A DNA stretch of 64,000 nt from Agrobacterium sp. AGB01. GTDB taxonomy: Bacteria; Pseudomonadota; Alphaproteobacteria; Rhizobiales; Rhizobiaceae. The notes beneath the pieces are model-generated. The model saw only the letters and a list, made by a program, of their open reading frames with translations. It was not told where the DNA came from and did no database searches. Both the position numbers and the translations under genes were made by a program. Shown piece by piece: positions 35,719 to 44,787 of this stretch; the first letter of the stretch is position 1, and every line of letters starts with the position of its first letter. The stretch is taken from the NCBI RefSeq assembly GCF_014851585.1, contig NZ_JACVAB010000003.1, forward strand, positions 248,001 to 312,000, given 5' to 3'.

Positions 35719-36699
35719 TCAGGCATGCGCCGCTGCAGTCAGCTTGCGGTTGGAGTACCAGACAATTCCTCGCTGCAAAACAATGAAGACAAACAGCAGA
35801 ATACCGATGACGATCTTTGTCCACCAGGACGACAGCGTCCCTTCGAACACGATATAGGTCTGGATCAGTCCCTGAATGAGCAGGCCAATGAAGGTGCCTG
35901 CCACCAGACCTGCCCCGCCTGTCAAAAGTGTACCACCAATCACTACGGCCGCGATGGCATCCAGCTCAACACCAACGGTTGCCAGTGAATAGCCGGACGA
36001 TGTGTAGAGCGTGTAGGCAATTCCTGCCAAACCCGACAGGAAGCCGGACAAAGCGTAGATGCCAATGGTGGTGGCGCCAACGGGCACACCCATCAGTTCC
36101 GCAGACTGTTGATTGCCGCCCAGCGCATAAACGTTGGCACCAAAGCGGGTTCTGCTGGCAATGATGATGCCAGCTGCAAACACCAGCAACATGACGATTG
36201 CCAGTGCAGTCAGCCGGCCACCACCAGGAAAACGGAAATAGAAGCCCTGAATGGCATCAATAACCGGGTGTGAGATCGGCACCGACTGGGTGGAGATGAG
36301 ATAGGCAGCACCACGCGCCAGAAACATGCCTGCCAGCGTTACCACAAACGGGGGAATGCCGAGAAAGCGGATCATGCCGCCCATCAAGCATCCGAACAGC
36401 GTCGAGATGACCAGAACCGCTGCGAAAGCGACCAGCGGATGAACGCCATACGATCCAACCAGCACCGCGACAAAGACACTGGCAAAGGCAATGACAGAGC
36501 CGATGGACAGGTCGATACCGCCGGACAGAATGACAAAGGTCATGCCAACGGCGGCAATCCCGAGAAACGCATTATCCGTCAGAAGATTACCGATAACACG
36601 GGTCGACAACATATTGGGGAATTGCGCCACGCAAAGCGCGTAAGCGATGAGAAAGATTACCAGAGCAGCCAGAAAGGGCAGATTGCGGGTGTGGATCAT
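35719..36699 (-). CDS. yjfF: Galactofuranose-type ABC permease YjfF
   Basis: 326 residues with about nine membrane helices of the RbsC/BPD_transp_2 family. Signatures are 'GMTFVILSGGIDLSIGSVIAF', 'GGNQQSAELMGVPV' and 'ELDAIAAVVIGGTLLTGGAG'. It is the second permease of the YtfQRT-YjfF system. It overlaps the ytfT-like gene by four bases and is the last gene of the operon. Confidence 0.85.
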   Translation of the reverse strand: MIHTRNLPFLAALVIFLIAYALCVAQFPNMLSTRVIGNLLTDNAFLGIAAVGMTFVILSGGIDLSIGSVIAFASVFVAVLVGSYGVHPLVAFAAVLVISTLFGCLMGGMIRFLGIPPFVVTLAGMFLARGAAYLISTQSVPISHPVIDAIQGFYFRFPGGGRLTALAIVMLLVFAAGIIIASRTRFGANVYALGGNQQSAELMGVPVGATTIGIYALSGFLSGLAGIAYTLYTSSGYSLATVGVELDAIAAVVIGGTLLTGGAGLVAGTFIGLLIQGLIQTYIVFEGTLSSWWTKIVIGILLFVFIVLQRGIVWYSNRKLTAAAHA

Positions 36700-37736
36700 T
36701 GTGCCGGCCCTTCTCTGGTAACATTTGATGTCGTTGTCTTTTGTTTTGGTTTCTCAGGTCTCAGAAAACTGATGAAAGTCGAGATGGCCGGTGACTGCAG
36801 CGTCAGGACGATGATGATGATCCCGGCCTTGATGATCAGGTTGAATTCCGGCGGAAAACCGGAAACTAGAATGCCGGTGTTGATCGCCTGAATAATCAAG
36901 GCGCCAATCAATGACGCAGCGATGGAAAAACGACCGCCATTTAGTGAGGTGCCACCAATAACCACGGCAAGGATTGCATCCAATTCCAGCCACAGGCCGG
37001 CATTGTTAGCGTCCGCACCTCTGATGTCGGCGGTCACAATCAGTCCTGCCAGTGCCGCACAAAGCCCGGAAATAGCATAGACAAAAAACAACAACACACG
37101 CGCCTTGACGCCAGCAAGTGAAGCAGCCCGGCGATTGATGCCGGTCGCTTCAATCAACAAGCCAAGCGCACTTCGCCGCACAAGAATTCCGATGATGAGC
37201 GCCGCACCGATCCAGATCAATACGGGCAGGGGAACGCCAGTAAAGGACCCGGATCCAATGGCTGCAAAAGTGTCGTTGTTGAAGGTTAGAATAACACCCT
37301 CGGTGATCAGCTGCGCAATGCCACGCCCGGCGACCATCAGTATAAGTGTGGCAATGATCGGCTGGATGTCGAGAACCGCCACGAGTAGACCGTTCCAGAG
37401 ACCGCAAGCGATGCCGACCGCCAACGAGACGATGATAACCACAGGCAACGAGTGCCCATCACTGATGAGCGTGGCGGCAACTGCGCCGCAGATTGCGATC
37501 ACTGCCCCAATCGAAAGGTCGATACCTCTTGTCGCAATCACGAGCGTCATGCCAATGGTGAGAAGTGCCACAGGCGCAGCACGCACCAGAATATCGATCA
37601 AGCTGCCATAAAGGCGGCCCTGCTGAAATGAGATCGTCAGGAAACCAGGTGACAGGACCGCAATGACAGCGAGGATAATGGCAAGCGCGCAAAGCTGCGG
37701 CGCAAGACGTTTGAAGCGGGAAACAATCATGGTCAT
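36696..37736 (-). CDS. ytfT: Galactofuranose-type ABC permease YtfT
   Basis: 346 residues, RbsC-like. 'GMTLVIATRGIDLSIGAVIAI' and 'LELDAILAVVIGGTSLNGGRFS' are diagnostic. The ATG at 37736 shares one base with the ATPase stop (TGATG). It pairs with YjfF to form a heterodimeric channel. The C-terminal tail after the last helix (PEKPKQKTTTSNVTREGP) is unusually hydrophilic. Confidence 0.87.
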   Translation of the reverse strand: MTMIVSRFKRLAPQLCALAIILAVIAVLSPGFLTISFQQGRLYGSLIDILVRAAPVALLTIGMTLVIATRGIDLSIGAVIAICGAVAATLISDGHSLPVVIIVSLAVGIACGLWNGLLVAVLDIQPIIATLILMVAGRGIAQLITEGVILTFNNDTFAAIGSGSFTGVPLPVLIWIGAALIIGILVRRSALGLLIEATGINRRAASLAGVKARVLLFFVYAISGLCAALAGLIVTADIRGADANNAGLWLELDAILAVVIGGTSLNGGRFSIAASLIGALIIQAINTGILVSGFPPEFNLIIKAGIIIIVLTLQSPAISTFISFLRPEKPKQKTTTSNVTREGPAQ

Positions 37737-39268
37737 CACGCGGCCTCCGTTCTCGATGCGGCAGCGGCATCTGCAATCGCCTGCATTATGGCATCCGCAT
37801 TGACGGCATCACCGCTGAGTTCGGCGACGTGCTTGCGATCAGAGAGCACGATGACACGATGCGCAATCGCCGTCAGTTCTTCGAACTCGGAGGAAATGAC
37901 GACCAGAGACATGCCCTGCTCGCAGAGCCTTTCGATCATTTTCAGGATTTCCGCATGCGCACCGATGTCAATGCCGCGTGTCGGCTCATCCAGAATTAGC
38001 AGTCGCGGGTTGGTGGCAAGCCACCGTGCCAGAATGGCTTTTTGCTGGTTGCCACCGGACAAAAACTTGATCGGGCGCTCACGGTCAGCCGGACGGATGT
38101 CCAGTGACTTGATAAAATCATCTGCCAAGGCAGCCTTCTGGCGTCGCGACAATGGTTTTGCCCAACCCTGCCGAGCCTGCAAGGCAAGCGCGATGTTATC
38201 AGCCACTGAAAAATCGCCAATAATGCCGTCGGTCTTGCGCTCTTCGGGACAAAACCCAAAGCCATGCGCAATAGCCGTTTCCGGTGTCGAAAGGGTGATC
38301 TGCTGTCCGTCAACCGTGGCAGTGCCACTATCGGATTTATCCACGCCAAATAGCAGAAATGCCGTTTCAGTGCGGCCTGATCCCAGCAAACCGGCAATGC
38401 CAACAACCTCACCGGGGCGAATGGACAGATTGAACGGCGCAACACTGCCGCGCTTCCCATATCCTTCAAACCGGATCGGCGCCGTGCCATCCGCAACGGT
38501 TTCTTCCGTCGCATGGCTGTGATGTGTGACCTGCTGCAACTCGCGGCCCAGCATCATGGAAATAAGTTCCGAGCGCGGCAGACTGGCAATCTCGCGAGAG
38601 CCAACCAGACGACCATTGCGCAAAACTGTCACACGGTCAGCAATGTCATACACCTGATTGAGAAAATGGGTGATGATAACGATACCAAGGCCTTCATCAC
38701 GCAACTGGCGAAGCACCGCAAACAGCATCTCGACCTCATGGCTGTCGAGACTGGCAGTCGGTTCATCAAGCACCAACACTTTCCCTGAGAGGTCAACAGC
38801 ACGTGCAATGGCTATGATCTGCTGTACGGCGACAGAATAGCTGGAAAGCAATGACGTGACATCAATCGACAGACCGTAGCGGGCCAGCAAAACAGTCGCT
38901 CTGCGGTTCATTTCCCTGCGGTCAACCAGACCGAAACGTCGTGGCTGACGTCCGAGAAACAGGTTTTCGGCGACAGTCAGGTTCTCAAGAAGGTTTACCT
39001 CTTGATACACCGTACCGATCCCCAGAAGCTGGGCCTCACCGACATTGGAGGGGGAGATTTCATCGCCATCCAAAAAAATCGCACCGCGATCACGCGTGTA
39101 AACGCCAGTCAGAATTTTGATGAGAGTGGATTTTCCTGCACCGTTTTCACCCAGAAGGGCATGGACTTCACCTTCGTTCAGCGTGAAGTCAACTCCATCC
39201 AGCGCGGGAATACCAAGGAATGATTTTCCAATGGTGCGCGCTTCAAGAAGTGGGGCCTTTACTGCCAT
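37736..39268 (-). CDS. ytfR: Galactofuranose-type ABC ATPase YtfR
   Basis: 510 residues, a two-domain sugar ATPase. The first domain has Walker A GENGAGKST, a VAVQQIIAIARAV signature-like helix and VLDEPTASLD. The second domain has the degenerate loop GLLGSGRTE, signature LSGGNQQKAILARW and LILDEPTRGIDIGAH. This is the RbsA/MglA/YtfR layout. A 262-bp spacer containing a stem-loop separates it from ytfQ upstream, unlike the tight overlaps downstream. Confidence 0.92.
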   Translation of the reverse strand: MAVKAPLLEARTIGKSFLGIPALDGVDFTLNEGEVHALLGENGAGKSTLIKILTGVYTRDRGAIFLDGDEISPSNVGEAQLLGIGTVYQEVNLLENLTVAENLFLGRQPRRFGLVDRREMNRRATVLLARYGLSIDVTSLLSSYSVAVQQIIAIARAVDLSGKVLVLDEPTASLDSHEVEMLFAVLRQLRDEGLGIVIITHFLNQVYDIADRVTVLRNGRLVGSREIASLPRSELISMMLGRELQQVTHHSHATEETVADGTAPIRFEGYGKRGSVAPFNLSIRPGEVVGIAGLLGSGRTETAFLLFGVDKSDSGTATVDGQQITLSTPETAIAHGFGFCPEERKTDGIIGDFSVADNIALALQARQGWAKPLSRRQKAALADDFIKSLDIRPADRERPIKFLSGGNQQKAILARWLATNPRLLILDEPTRGIDIGAHAEILKMIERLCEQGMSLVVISSEFEELTAIAHRVIVLSDRKHVAELSGDAVNADAIMQAIADAAAASRTEAA

Positions 39269-39450
39269 ATATCAGGTTCCTGCCAACTGCCTGCATCAAA
39301 CCCTTGGAAACGCGGATAACCAGGGATTACGCAGCATTTCGAACACGTTACAGAGCCAAGACTGCGGCACGCACAAACGGCGCGGCATTGTCCTTGCACT
39401 GTAGGGAAGACGCGGTGAGCTGACCCCACCGCATCTCTCTCGATTGCAGG

Positions 39451-39491
39451 TAGGGCACTCCCGCTCAAAACCGCATCACGGGAATGCCCTA
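39451..39491 (-). other. Stem-loop between ytfQ and ytfR
   Basis: TAGGGCACTCCCG (39451-39463) and CGGGAATGCCCTA (39479-39491) pair at 12 of 13 positions. No T tract follows on the minus strand. The rest of the 262-bp spacer (39269-39530) holds no gene I can support. It probably protects ytfQ mRNA or limits read-through. Confidence 0.55.
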
Positions 39492-39530
39492 TCTTTTGTC
39501 TTGTTGTTTCGAACTGAAGTTCCTTGCGAC

Positions 39531-40490
39531 TTAGTAGCCGAGGCCCTTCTTCGCTTCATAGACCTTCATCGGATCATCAGCAGCGGTGTACAATTTGGAT
39601 TCCGTCTGGATCCACTTTGCAGGCTCTTTCTTGTCCTTCAAATACGCATCCAGCGCATCAAAGGCAGGGCCAGCCATGTCAGGCGTCAACTCGACTGTTG
39701 CGTTGGCTTCACCATCAGCCATTGCCTTGAAGATATCAGGCACGGCATCGATCGACACGACCTTGATGTCCGTGCCCGGCTTGAGGCCAGCTTCCTTGAT
39801 TGCCTGGATGGCACCGACAGCCATGTCATCATTGTGGGCATAAACGGCACAGATGTCCTTGCCGCCGCCTTCAGCCTTGATGAAGCTTTCCATGACTTCC
39901 TTACCCTTGGTACGGGTAAAGTCACCGGTCTGCGAACGCACGATCTTTATGTTTGCGTGCGAAGCAATGGCTTCTTCAAAGCCCTTCTTACGGTTGATGG
40001 CAGGGGACGAACCGGTCGTGCCCTGAAGCTCAACCACCTTGCAGTCCTTGGAGCCGACGTCCTTGACCAGCCATTCACCGGCGACCTTGCCTTCATGAAC
40101 CTGATCCGAGGTGACGGCAGTCAGATAAAGATCATCCGGAGCTTCGATCTGACGGTCAAGAAGGATAACCGGAATCTTTTCTTCCTTGGCTTCCTTCAAG
40201 ACAGCATCCCAGCCAGTTGCAACAACAGGCGCAATAAGGATGGCATCAACGCCCTGCGCGATAAAGCCACGCACGGCCTTGATCTGGTTTTCCTGCTTTT
40301 GCTGGGCATCAGCGAACTTCAGTGTGATGCCACGCTTTTCCGCTTGCTGCTTGGTGACGGTAGTTTCTGCAGCACGCCAACCGGATTCAGATCCGATCTG
40401 CGAGAAGCCAACTGTAAGCGATTGAGCCGAAACGCCTGATGCAAGGCACGCGGAAAAAGCGACAGTAAATGCCGCAAGTGCTTTTCTCAC
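39531..40490 (-). CDS. ytfQ: Galactofuranose-type sugar-binding protein YtfQ
   Basis: 319 residues starting with GTG at 40490, preceded by GGGAGGA. The signal peptide is KALAAFTVAFSACLASGVSA. The mature protein follows E. coli YtfQ closely by memory of that sequence: TVGFSQIGSESGWRAAETT, APVVATGWDAVLKEAK, VVELQGTTGSSPAINRKKGF, YAHNDDMAVGAIQAIKEAG, ELTPDMAGPAFDAL. YtfQ binds galactofuranose, and related proteins bind arabinofuranose or other furanose sugars. An ATG-start reading upstream would lack the signal peptide at the N-terminus. Confidence 0.92.
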   Translation of the reverse strand: MRKALAAFTVAFSACLASGVSAQSLTVGFSQIGSESGWRAAETTVTKQQAEKRGITLKFADAQQKQENQIKAVRGFIAQGVDAILIAPVVATGWDAVLKEAKEEKIPVILLDRQIEAPDDLYLTAVTSDQVHEGKVAGEWLVKDVGSKDCKVVELQGTTGSSPAINRKKGFEEAIASHANIKIVRSQTGDFTRTKGKEVMESFIKAEGGGKDICAVYAHNDDMAVGAIQAIKEAGLKPGTDIKVVSIDAVPDIFKAMADGEANATVELTPDMAGPAFDALDAYLKDKKEPAKWIQTESKLYTAADDPMKVYEAKKGLGY

Positions 40491-40527
40491 CTTAAATCCT
40501 CCCAGAGATGATAGTAGCAATGACACA

Positions 40528-40545
40528 ACCATATGAGCATATAGT
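40528..40545. promoter_or_regulatory. Imperfect palindrome in the ytfQ promoter region
   Basis: An 18-bp dyad centred on ATATG-AG-CATAT (7 of 9 pairs match) lies ~40 bp upstream of the ytfQ start. The 40491-40720 region is otherwise AT-rich without a supported gene. The binder is unknown. Confidence 0.3.
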
Positions 40546-40720
40546 ATTACTCTTGGGAAGAAGTTTTTATGTGCCTCCAAACAATTCCTGCGACAACTCA
40601 AAAAAATGCAAAACAAAACAACATAAAAACAGATATTTAATATGACTTTTGTAACAAAAACCTTCAACGACAACAGCACGAAAACCTACGCGGTCGCGAA
40701 TTAAAAGTATGATAAATAGA

Positions 40721-40750
40721 CAAAAACGCCGGCTCGTCACCGGCGTTTTG
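40721..40750 (-). terminator. Rho-independent terminator of the pectin operon
   Basis: AAAACGCCGG (40723-40732) and CCGGCGTTTT (40740-40749) pair perfectly, giving TTTTTG on the minus strand. It lies 31 bases after the GH105 stop codon. Confidence 0.85.
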
Positions 40751-40780
40751 TATACATTGCTATTGTCTGACACGGTAGGG

Positions 40781-41905
40781 TTAGCTGGCTATGCGTGCTG
40801 TCTGTTCCGACACATCAGCCACGGCAAGCAAACGCTCCGCATGTGCCATCATTAGCGGAGCAACACCCTTGATATCGTCATCCCTCAGGGTTTCAGAAAC
40901 ATAGTAGGCAGGCGTCCCGTCACGGTAGTTGCCTTCGAAACCACCAAGACCCGCCACACAACATATATCCTGAAGAACAATACGCCCGCTGGCATTTGGC
41001 TTCAGGGCATTCTCTTCCAGACTTGTGAGTGCCTTTATCCCAACCGCCGCGTCACGATTCTTGACGCCCAGGCGTGCCGCCTTGATGAAGGCATAGGCGA
41101 ACATTGCCGTTGCGGAACTCTCGGCATAATTGCCGTCAAGTTGCGGTTGATCGATAACCTGCAGCCAACGACCATCGGCTGTCCGCAATGCCTCAAGCCG
41201 CACCAAAAGGCTTGCAAACCACTGAGACAGGGCATCGCGCTTTTCACTGGGCGGCGCAACCTCGATCGTGTCGGCAAGCGCCATACAGAGCCAGCCAATC
41301 GACCGCGCCCAATGGGCCGGCGAAAGTCCGGTCTGCGGGTTTGCCCATGCTTGCAGACGTTCCTCATCATAGCCGTGACGGAAAAGACCACTCTGCGCAT
41401 CGAAGGTCAATTCGAGCCCTGTCAACATTTCATCCAGCGCCTCATCCACCAAGGCATTGTCACCTATAAGCGCGGCATATTCGACCTTGAAGGGCAGGGC
41501 CATATAAAGGCCGTCCAACCAGATCTGATGCGGATAACGCAGCTTGTGCCAATGCGGACCGGCGGATGTGCGCGGATGACTTTGCAACTGGCGAAGTAGA
41601 TGGTCCAGCGCCGTACGGTAGCGGGGCTGCGGATCTGCCTTGTAGAGTGCAATCAGGGCGCGGCCTGGCAGAATGTGATCGATATTATATTCGGGAATGG
41701 AATAGCCACGCAGTTCTCCATTGTCGCTGATCTGACCGTCGACCAGACGTTTCATATGGCTGAACCATTGCCGGTTTCCGCTTGCCCCATAAAGGGCGAT
41801 CAGCCCGCGATAGAGGCAACCATCCTCGTAGCACCAGCTTCCGCCTTTATAATAGCTGTAGTCACTGGCATAGGCGTTGAAATATTCATCAAGATTGAGG
41901 GTCAT
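40781..41905 (-). CDS. GH105-type unsaturated (rhamno)galacturonyl hydrolase
   Basis: 374 residues, an (alpha/alpha)6-barrel with repeated aromatic segments: DYSYYKGGSWCYEDGCLYRGL, IDHILPGRALIALY, YPHQIWLDGLYMALPF, 'PAHWARSIGWLCMALADTIE' and ESSATAMFAYAFIKAARLG. This matches YteR/YesR-type enzymes that hydrate and release 4,5-unsaturated galacturonate from the non-reducing end of pectin fragments. No signal peptide, so it acts on imported oligomers in the cytoplasm. The product feeds KduI. Its start overlaps the GH28 stop by four bases. Confidence 0.85.
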   Translation of the reverse strand: MTLNLDEYFNAYASDYSYYKGGSWCYEDGCLYRGLIALYGASGNRQWFSHMKRLVDGQISDNGELRGYSIPEYNIDHILPGRALIALYKADPQPRYRTALDHLLRQLQSHPRTSAGPHWHKLRYPHQIWLDGLYMALPFKVEYAALIGDNALVDEALDEMLTGLELTFDAQSGLFRHGYDEERLQAWANPQTGLSPAHWARSIGWLCMALADTIEVAPPSEKRDALSQWFASLLVRLEALRTADGRWLQVIDQPQLDGNYAESSATAMFAYAFIKAARLGVKNRDAAVGIKALTSLEENALKPNASGRIVLQDICCVAGLGGFEGNYRDGTPAYYVSETLRDDDIKGVAPLMMAHAERLLAVADVSEQTARIAS

Positions 41906-43413
41906 ACGGCAATACTCTGGCTGATAGTCGACAAGACGATGCCTTCCTTTTTCAGGAATGCAGCGTTTTCACTGATGATGCCCGCATGGCGGACAGGATC
42001 CATATGGCAAGCCATGTCGGGGGCGTCGGCGACCGCGTGAGGGTCAAACGTCACGCGATAATTTTCGATGGTGATATTCTCCACCGGCGCCTCTGGCAGG
42101 CCGTAGAAAGCGGCGGCGGCAATCGCAACACGATCGGCCACGACGTTGCGCACGGTAACTCCAGAAATACGCGGGGTCGCATCATTGATCGGCAAAGCCT
42201 CCCGGCTCTGTACGTAATCCGATCGTCCATCCTCATCACAGAAATAAAATGCATTGATGACCAGCGGCGCCTGAACACCGCGCATGGCACAGTCCTCAAC
42301 GCTGATATTCTCAACAAGGCCGCCACGCCCGCGGCGCGTCTTAATGCGCAGACCGCGGTCAGTATCGACCATCTCACAGCGCCGAACCTGAACGTTGCGG
42401 ACCGTACCGCTCATTTCGCTCCCAATGACGACACCGCCGTGCCCACGTTCCATAAGGCAGTTCTCAATGCAGATATCCTCGCACGGCTGGTCCAGTCCAC
42501 CTTTTGGGTCACGTTTGCCAGCCTTGATGGCGATGCAATCATCACCGACCGAGAAACGAATCCCCTGCAGCAAAACATTGGTGCAGCATTCCGGGTTAAG
42601 ACCATCGGTATTGGGTGAGTTGGGATCATTCTGTATCGTCAGCCCGATGGCTCTGACATCCCGGCTCAACACCGGATGAACCGTCCATGCAGGGGAATTG
42701 CGCACCACGATGCCCGAAATCGTTACGCGGGTGCTGCCGGAGACAAAAATGGTGCGTGGACGGCGTGCGCCATCACGGGTTTCCTTGGGCCATGTCCACC
42801 AGTCGCCGCTATCCCCGCCGCCATCGATCACACCGGCACCGGTAATTGTCAGGTCTTCACAATCGATGGCCGTAACAAGGCTTGCGTAACAGCCTTCAGA
42901 AACACCTTCCCATGTGCCAAGCACACGTCCATCATCATGTCTTGGTGGCAGGATTGGATAGGTTGAGCGGTCAGAAACCCCTTTGAGAACAGCACCATCG
43001 TCGATCATAAACGTCATGCGACTTTTCAGGAACAATGGTCCGCTTTGCCATTCTCCAGCTGGAATTCGTAAAGTACCATAATCCGGCAGAGCATCGATTG
43101 CTGCCTGGATGGCTGCTGTATTGTCGGGCGAGTGGGGTAAGGCGCCGAATTTTGAGATATCGATCACACGGCTTTCCGCAGCCGTGTCAAAGGTGATTTT
43201 CTCTCCGCCCATCTCCAGCCAGTATGTCGATTTCGGCTCAAGATCGCACAGAGTGAATACAACGGTATTGCTTTCGCCCTTGGCGAGCGGTTGACCATCA
43301 CCACCCAGCAAAGACCAGACCACCGGTTGGGTCAGCGCATGCAGATACTGGCCAGCACCAAAGGCGAAACTGGCGGTGCGTGCCGTTGCGGTTAACAGAT
43401 CGATGCGCGCCAT
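41902..43413 (-). CDS. GH28 polygalacturonase, probably cytoplasmic
   Basis: 503 residues from the ATG at 43413 (AAGGAA upstream); an ATG seven codons earlier lacks a ribosome-binding site. An N-terminal beta domain (~1-85) precedes the right-handed beta-helix. All GH28 catalytic motifs are present: NTD at 268-270, GDD at 290-292, GHGG at about 324-327 and RIK at 356-358. No signal peptide is visible, which fits an exo-enzyme trimming galacturonides taken up by the Tog importer. It lies between togB and GH105. Confidence 0.92.
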   Translation of the reverse strand: MARIDLLTATARTASFAFGAGQYLHALTQPVVWSLLGGDGQPLAKGESNTVVFTLCDLEPKSTYWLEMGGEKITFDTAAESRVIDISKFGALPHSPDNTAAIQAAIDALPDYGTLRIPAGEWQSGPLFLKSRMTFMIDDGAVLKGVSDRSTYPILPPRHDDGRVLGTWEGVSEGCYASLVTAIDCEDLTITGAGVIDGGGDSGDWWTWPKETRDGARRPRTIFVSGSTRVTISGIVVRNSPAWTVHPVLSRDVRAIGLTIQNDPNSPNTDGLNPECCTNVLLQGIRFSVGDDCIAIKAGKRDPKGGLDQPCEDICIENCLMERGHGGVVIGSEMSGTVRNVQVRRCEMVDTDRGLRIKTRRGRGGLVENISVEDCAMRGVQAPLVINAFYFCDEDGRSDYVQSREALPINDATPRISGVTVRNVVADRVAIAAAAFYGLPEAPVENITIENYRVTFDPHAVADAPDMACHMDPVRHAGIISENAAFLKKEGIVLSTISQSIAV

Positions 43414-43438
43414 GCTGTTTAAATTCCTTTTCATTCAA

Positions 43439-43465
43439 TGCGGTGGGCTATCTCAGCCCACCGCA
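43439..43465 (-). other. Stem-loop between togB and the GH28 gene
   Basis: TGCGGTGGGCT and AGCCCACCGCA form a perfect 11-bp stem around a 5-base loop, 10 bases after the togB stop. No T tract follows. It probably stabilises the binding-protein message. Confidence 0.6.
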
Positions 43466-43474
43466 ATTTCTGCA

Positions 43475-44746
43475 TTAGATGCCGCCAAGGGCGTCATCGA
43501 CGCTTGCAATAATTTCTGCCGCCGTGTCTTCCGCAGACTGCTGGCCATAGGCGAAGGCTTCGAGGTTGGTATCGAAGGCATCCGTCACGCGCGGATGTTC
43601 ATTGAGAGGTGAAACGTTCGGGCCTTCCGATTCCATCACGATCTTGTAGGCATCGGCCTGCACGGGCTTGATCTTACCCGCATCGGTCAGCGTCTTGATT
43701 GCAACCTTGCTGGAAGGAATACCACGTGTCGCGCCAAGGATAGTGACCGCTTCAGGATCGTTGAGCAGGCAATTGATGATCTCTGCAGCGGCCTTTGGTT
43801 CCTTGCTGTTCTTGGAAATGGCAAGCAGCATGGACGGCTTACGGTAGATACCCTCGGTCTTGCCGCCCTCTGAGGTCAGCGAGTTGGTTGGGACCAGTTC
43901 CTGACCCGCTTCGAGCGGACCAGCAATTTTGCCGTAGGTGCTGTCCCACTGGTAGGAACTGGCATAACGACCATTCGCCCATTTCGGGTTTTCAAACAGC
44001 GGGCGGTTGCCCCCAGCCGATGAACTCTTCCAGGACTCGATAACACCCTTGTCGACCATCGACTGGTAGAAGTTCAGCGCTTCGGTCAGTTCTTCAGGTG
44101 ACCATGCGACCTTGTTGGTTTCAGGGTCGATGAAGCTCTTGCCGGTCATCTGTGTTGCGCGCAGGATAACGACGATACGGGCATTCAGACCGTTCCCTTC
44201 AGAAGGAGCAGCCTCAAACGGATAATAGTCCGCTCCCAACTTTTCCTTCATGACAGGGGCGGCAGCAAACAGCTCATCCCAAGTTGTCGGCAGGGTAACA
44301 CCAGCTTTTTCATAGGTGGTCTTGTTGAACATGAAGATGCGGGCGGTGGTAGAAACCGGCACGCCGTTGAGCTTGCCCTTGACGGTACCGCTTTCCAGAT
44401 CGGCATCGGTCCACTGGCTAAGGTCGATTACATCCTTGTACTGGTTGAGGTCCGTAAAACCTTCACCGCCCTTGGAGAAAATCGGTAACCATGGCCAGTT
44501 GATCTGCATGATGTCAGCTTCAGTGCGCCCAGCTAGCTGAGTTGCAATCTTTTCCTGGTGCCCGCCCCAACCGGTAAACTCCGGCGAAATCGTGTGACCG
44601 AACTTCGCGCCGCAAACCTTCAGCGCCTCCTGCGTCGCAAGATGGCGGTCATCACTGCCCCACCACGACATGCGCAGATTGGCAGCATAGGCGCTACTCA
44701 GGCTCGTGGCAGCAAACAGCACCGCTGTAATAAGTACTCTTTTCAT
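43475..44746 (-). CDS. togB: Oligogalacturonide-binding protein TogB
   Basis: 423 residues. The signal peptide is KRVLITAVLFAATSLSSAYA. The mature start LRMSWWGSDDRH, then FTGWGGHQEKIATQLAGRTEADIMQINWPWLPIFSK and GKLNGVPVSTTARIFMFN follow the TogB pattern of Dickeya and Yersinia. It captures di- and oligogalacturonides in the periplasm. GGGAGGAG precedes the ATG at 44746. It is the last of the four tog genes, followed by a strong hairpin and then two glycoside hydrolases. Confidence 0.88.
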   Translation of the reverse strand: MKRVLITAVLFAATSLSSAYAANLRMSWWGSDDRHLATQEALKVCGAKFGHTISPEFTGWGGHQEKIATQLAGRTEADIMQINWPWLPIFSKGGEGFTDLNQYKDVIDLSQWTDADLESGTVKGKLNGVPVSTTARIFMFNKTTYEKAGVTLPTTWDELFAAAPVMKEKLGADYYPFEAAPSEGNGLNARIVVILRATQMTGKSFIDPETNKVAWSPEELTEALNFYQSMVDKGVIESWKSSSAGGNRPLFENPKWANGRYASSYQWDSTYGKIAGPLEAGQELVPTNSLTSEGGKTEGIYRKPSMLLAISKNSKEPKAAAEIINCLLNDPEAVTILGATRGIPSSKVAIKTLTDAGKIKPVQADAYKIVMESEGPNVSPLNEHPRVTDAFDTNLEAFAYGQQSAEDTAAEIIASVDDALGGI

Positions 44747-44787
44747 AATAACTCCTCCCAAGGAATGACTGTTGAGTGATGGATGGG

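Noticed and set aside
37736..39268. Degenerate second Walker A of YtfR as a sign of a pseudogene
   Set aside because: A degenerate P-loop in the second domain is normal for RbsA/MglA/YtfR-type ATPases.
39444..40439. 331-codon plus-strand open frame across ytfQ
   Set aside because: Shadow of the ytfQ gene; no start signal or family features.
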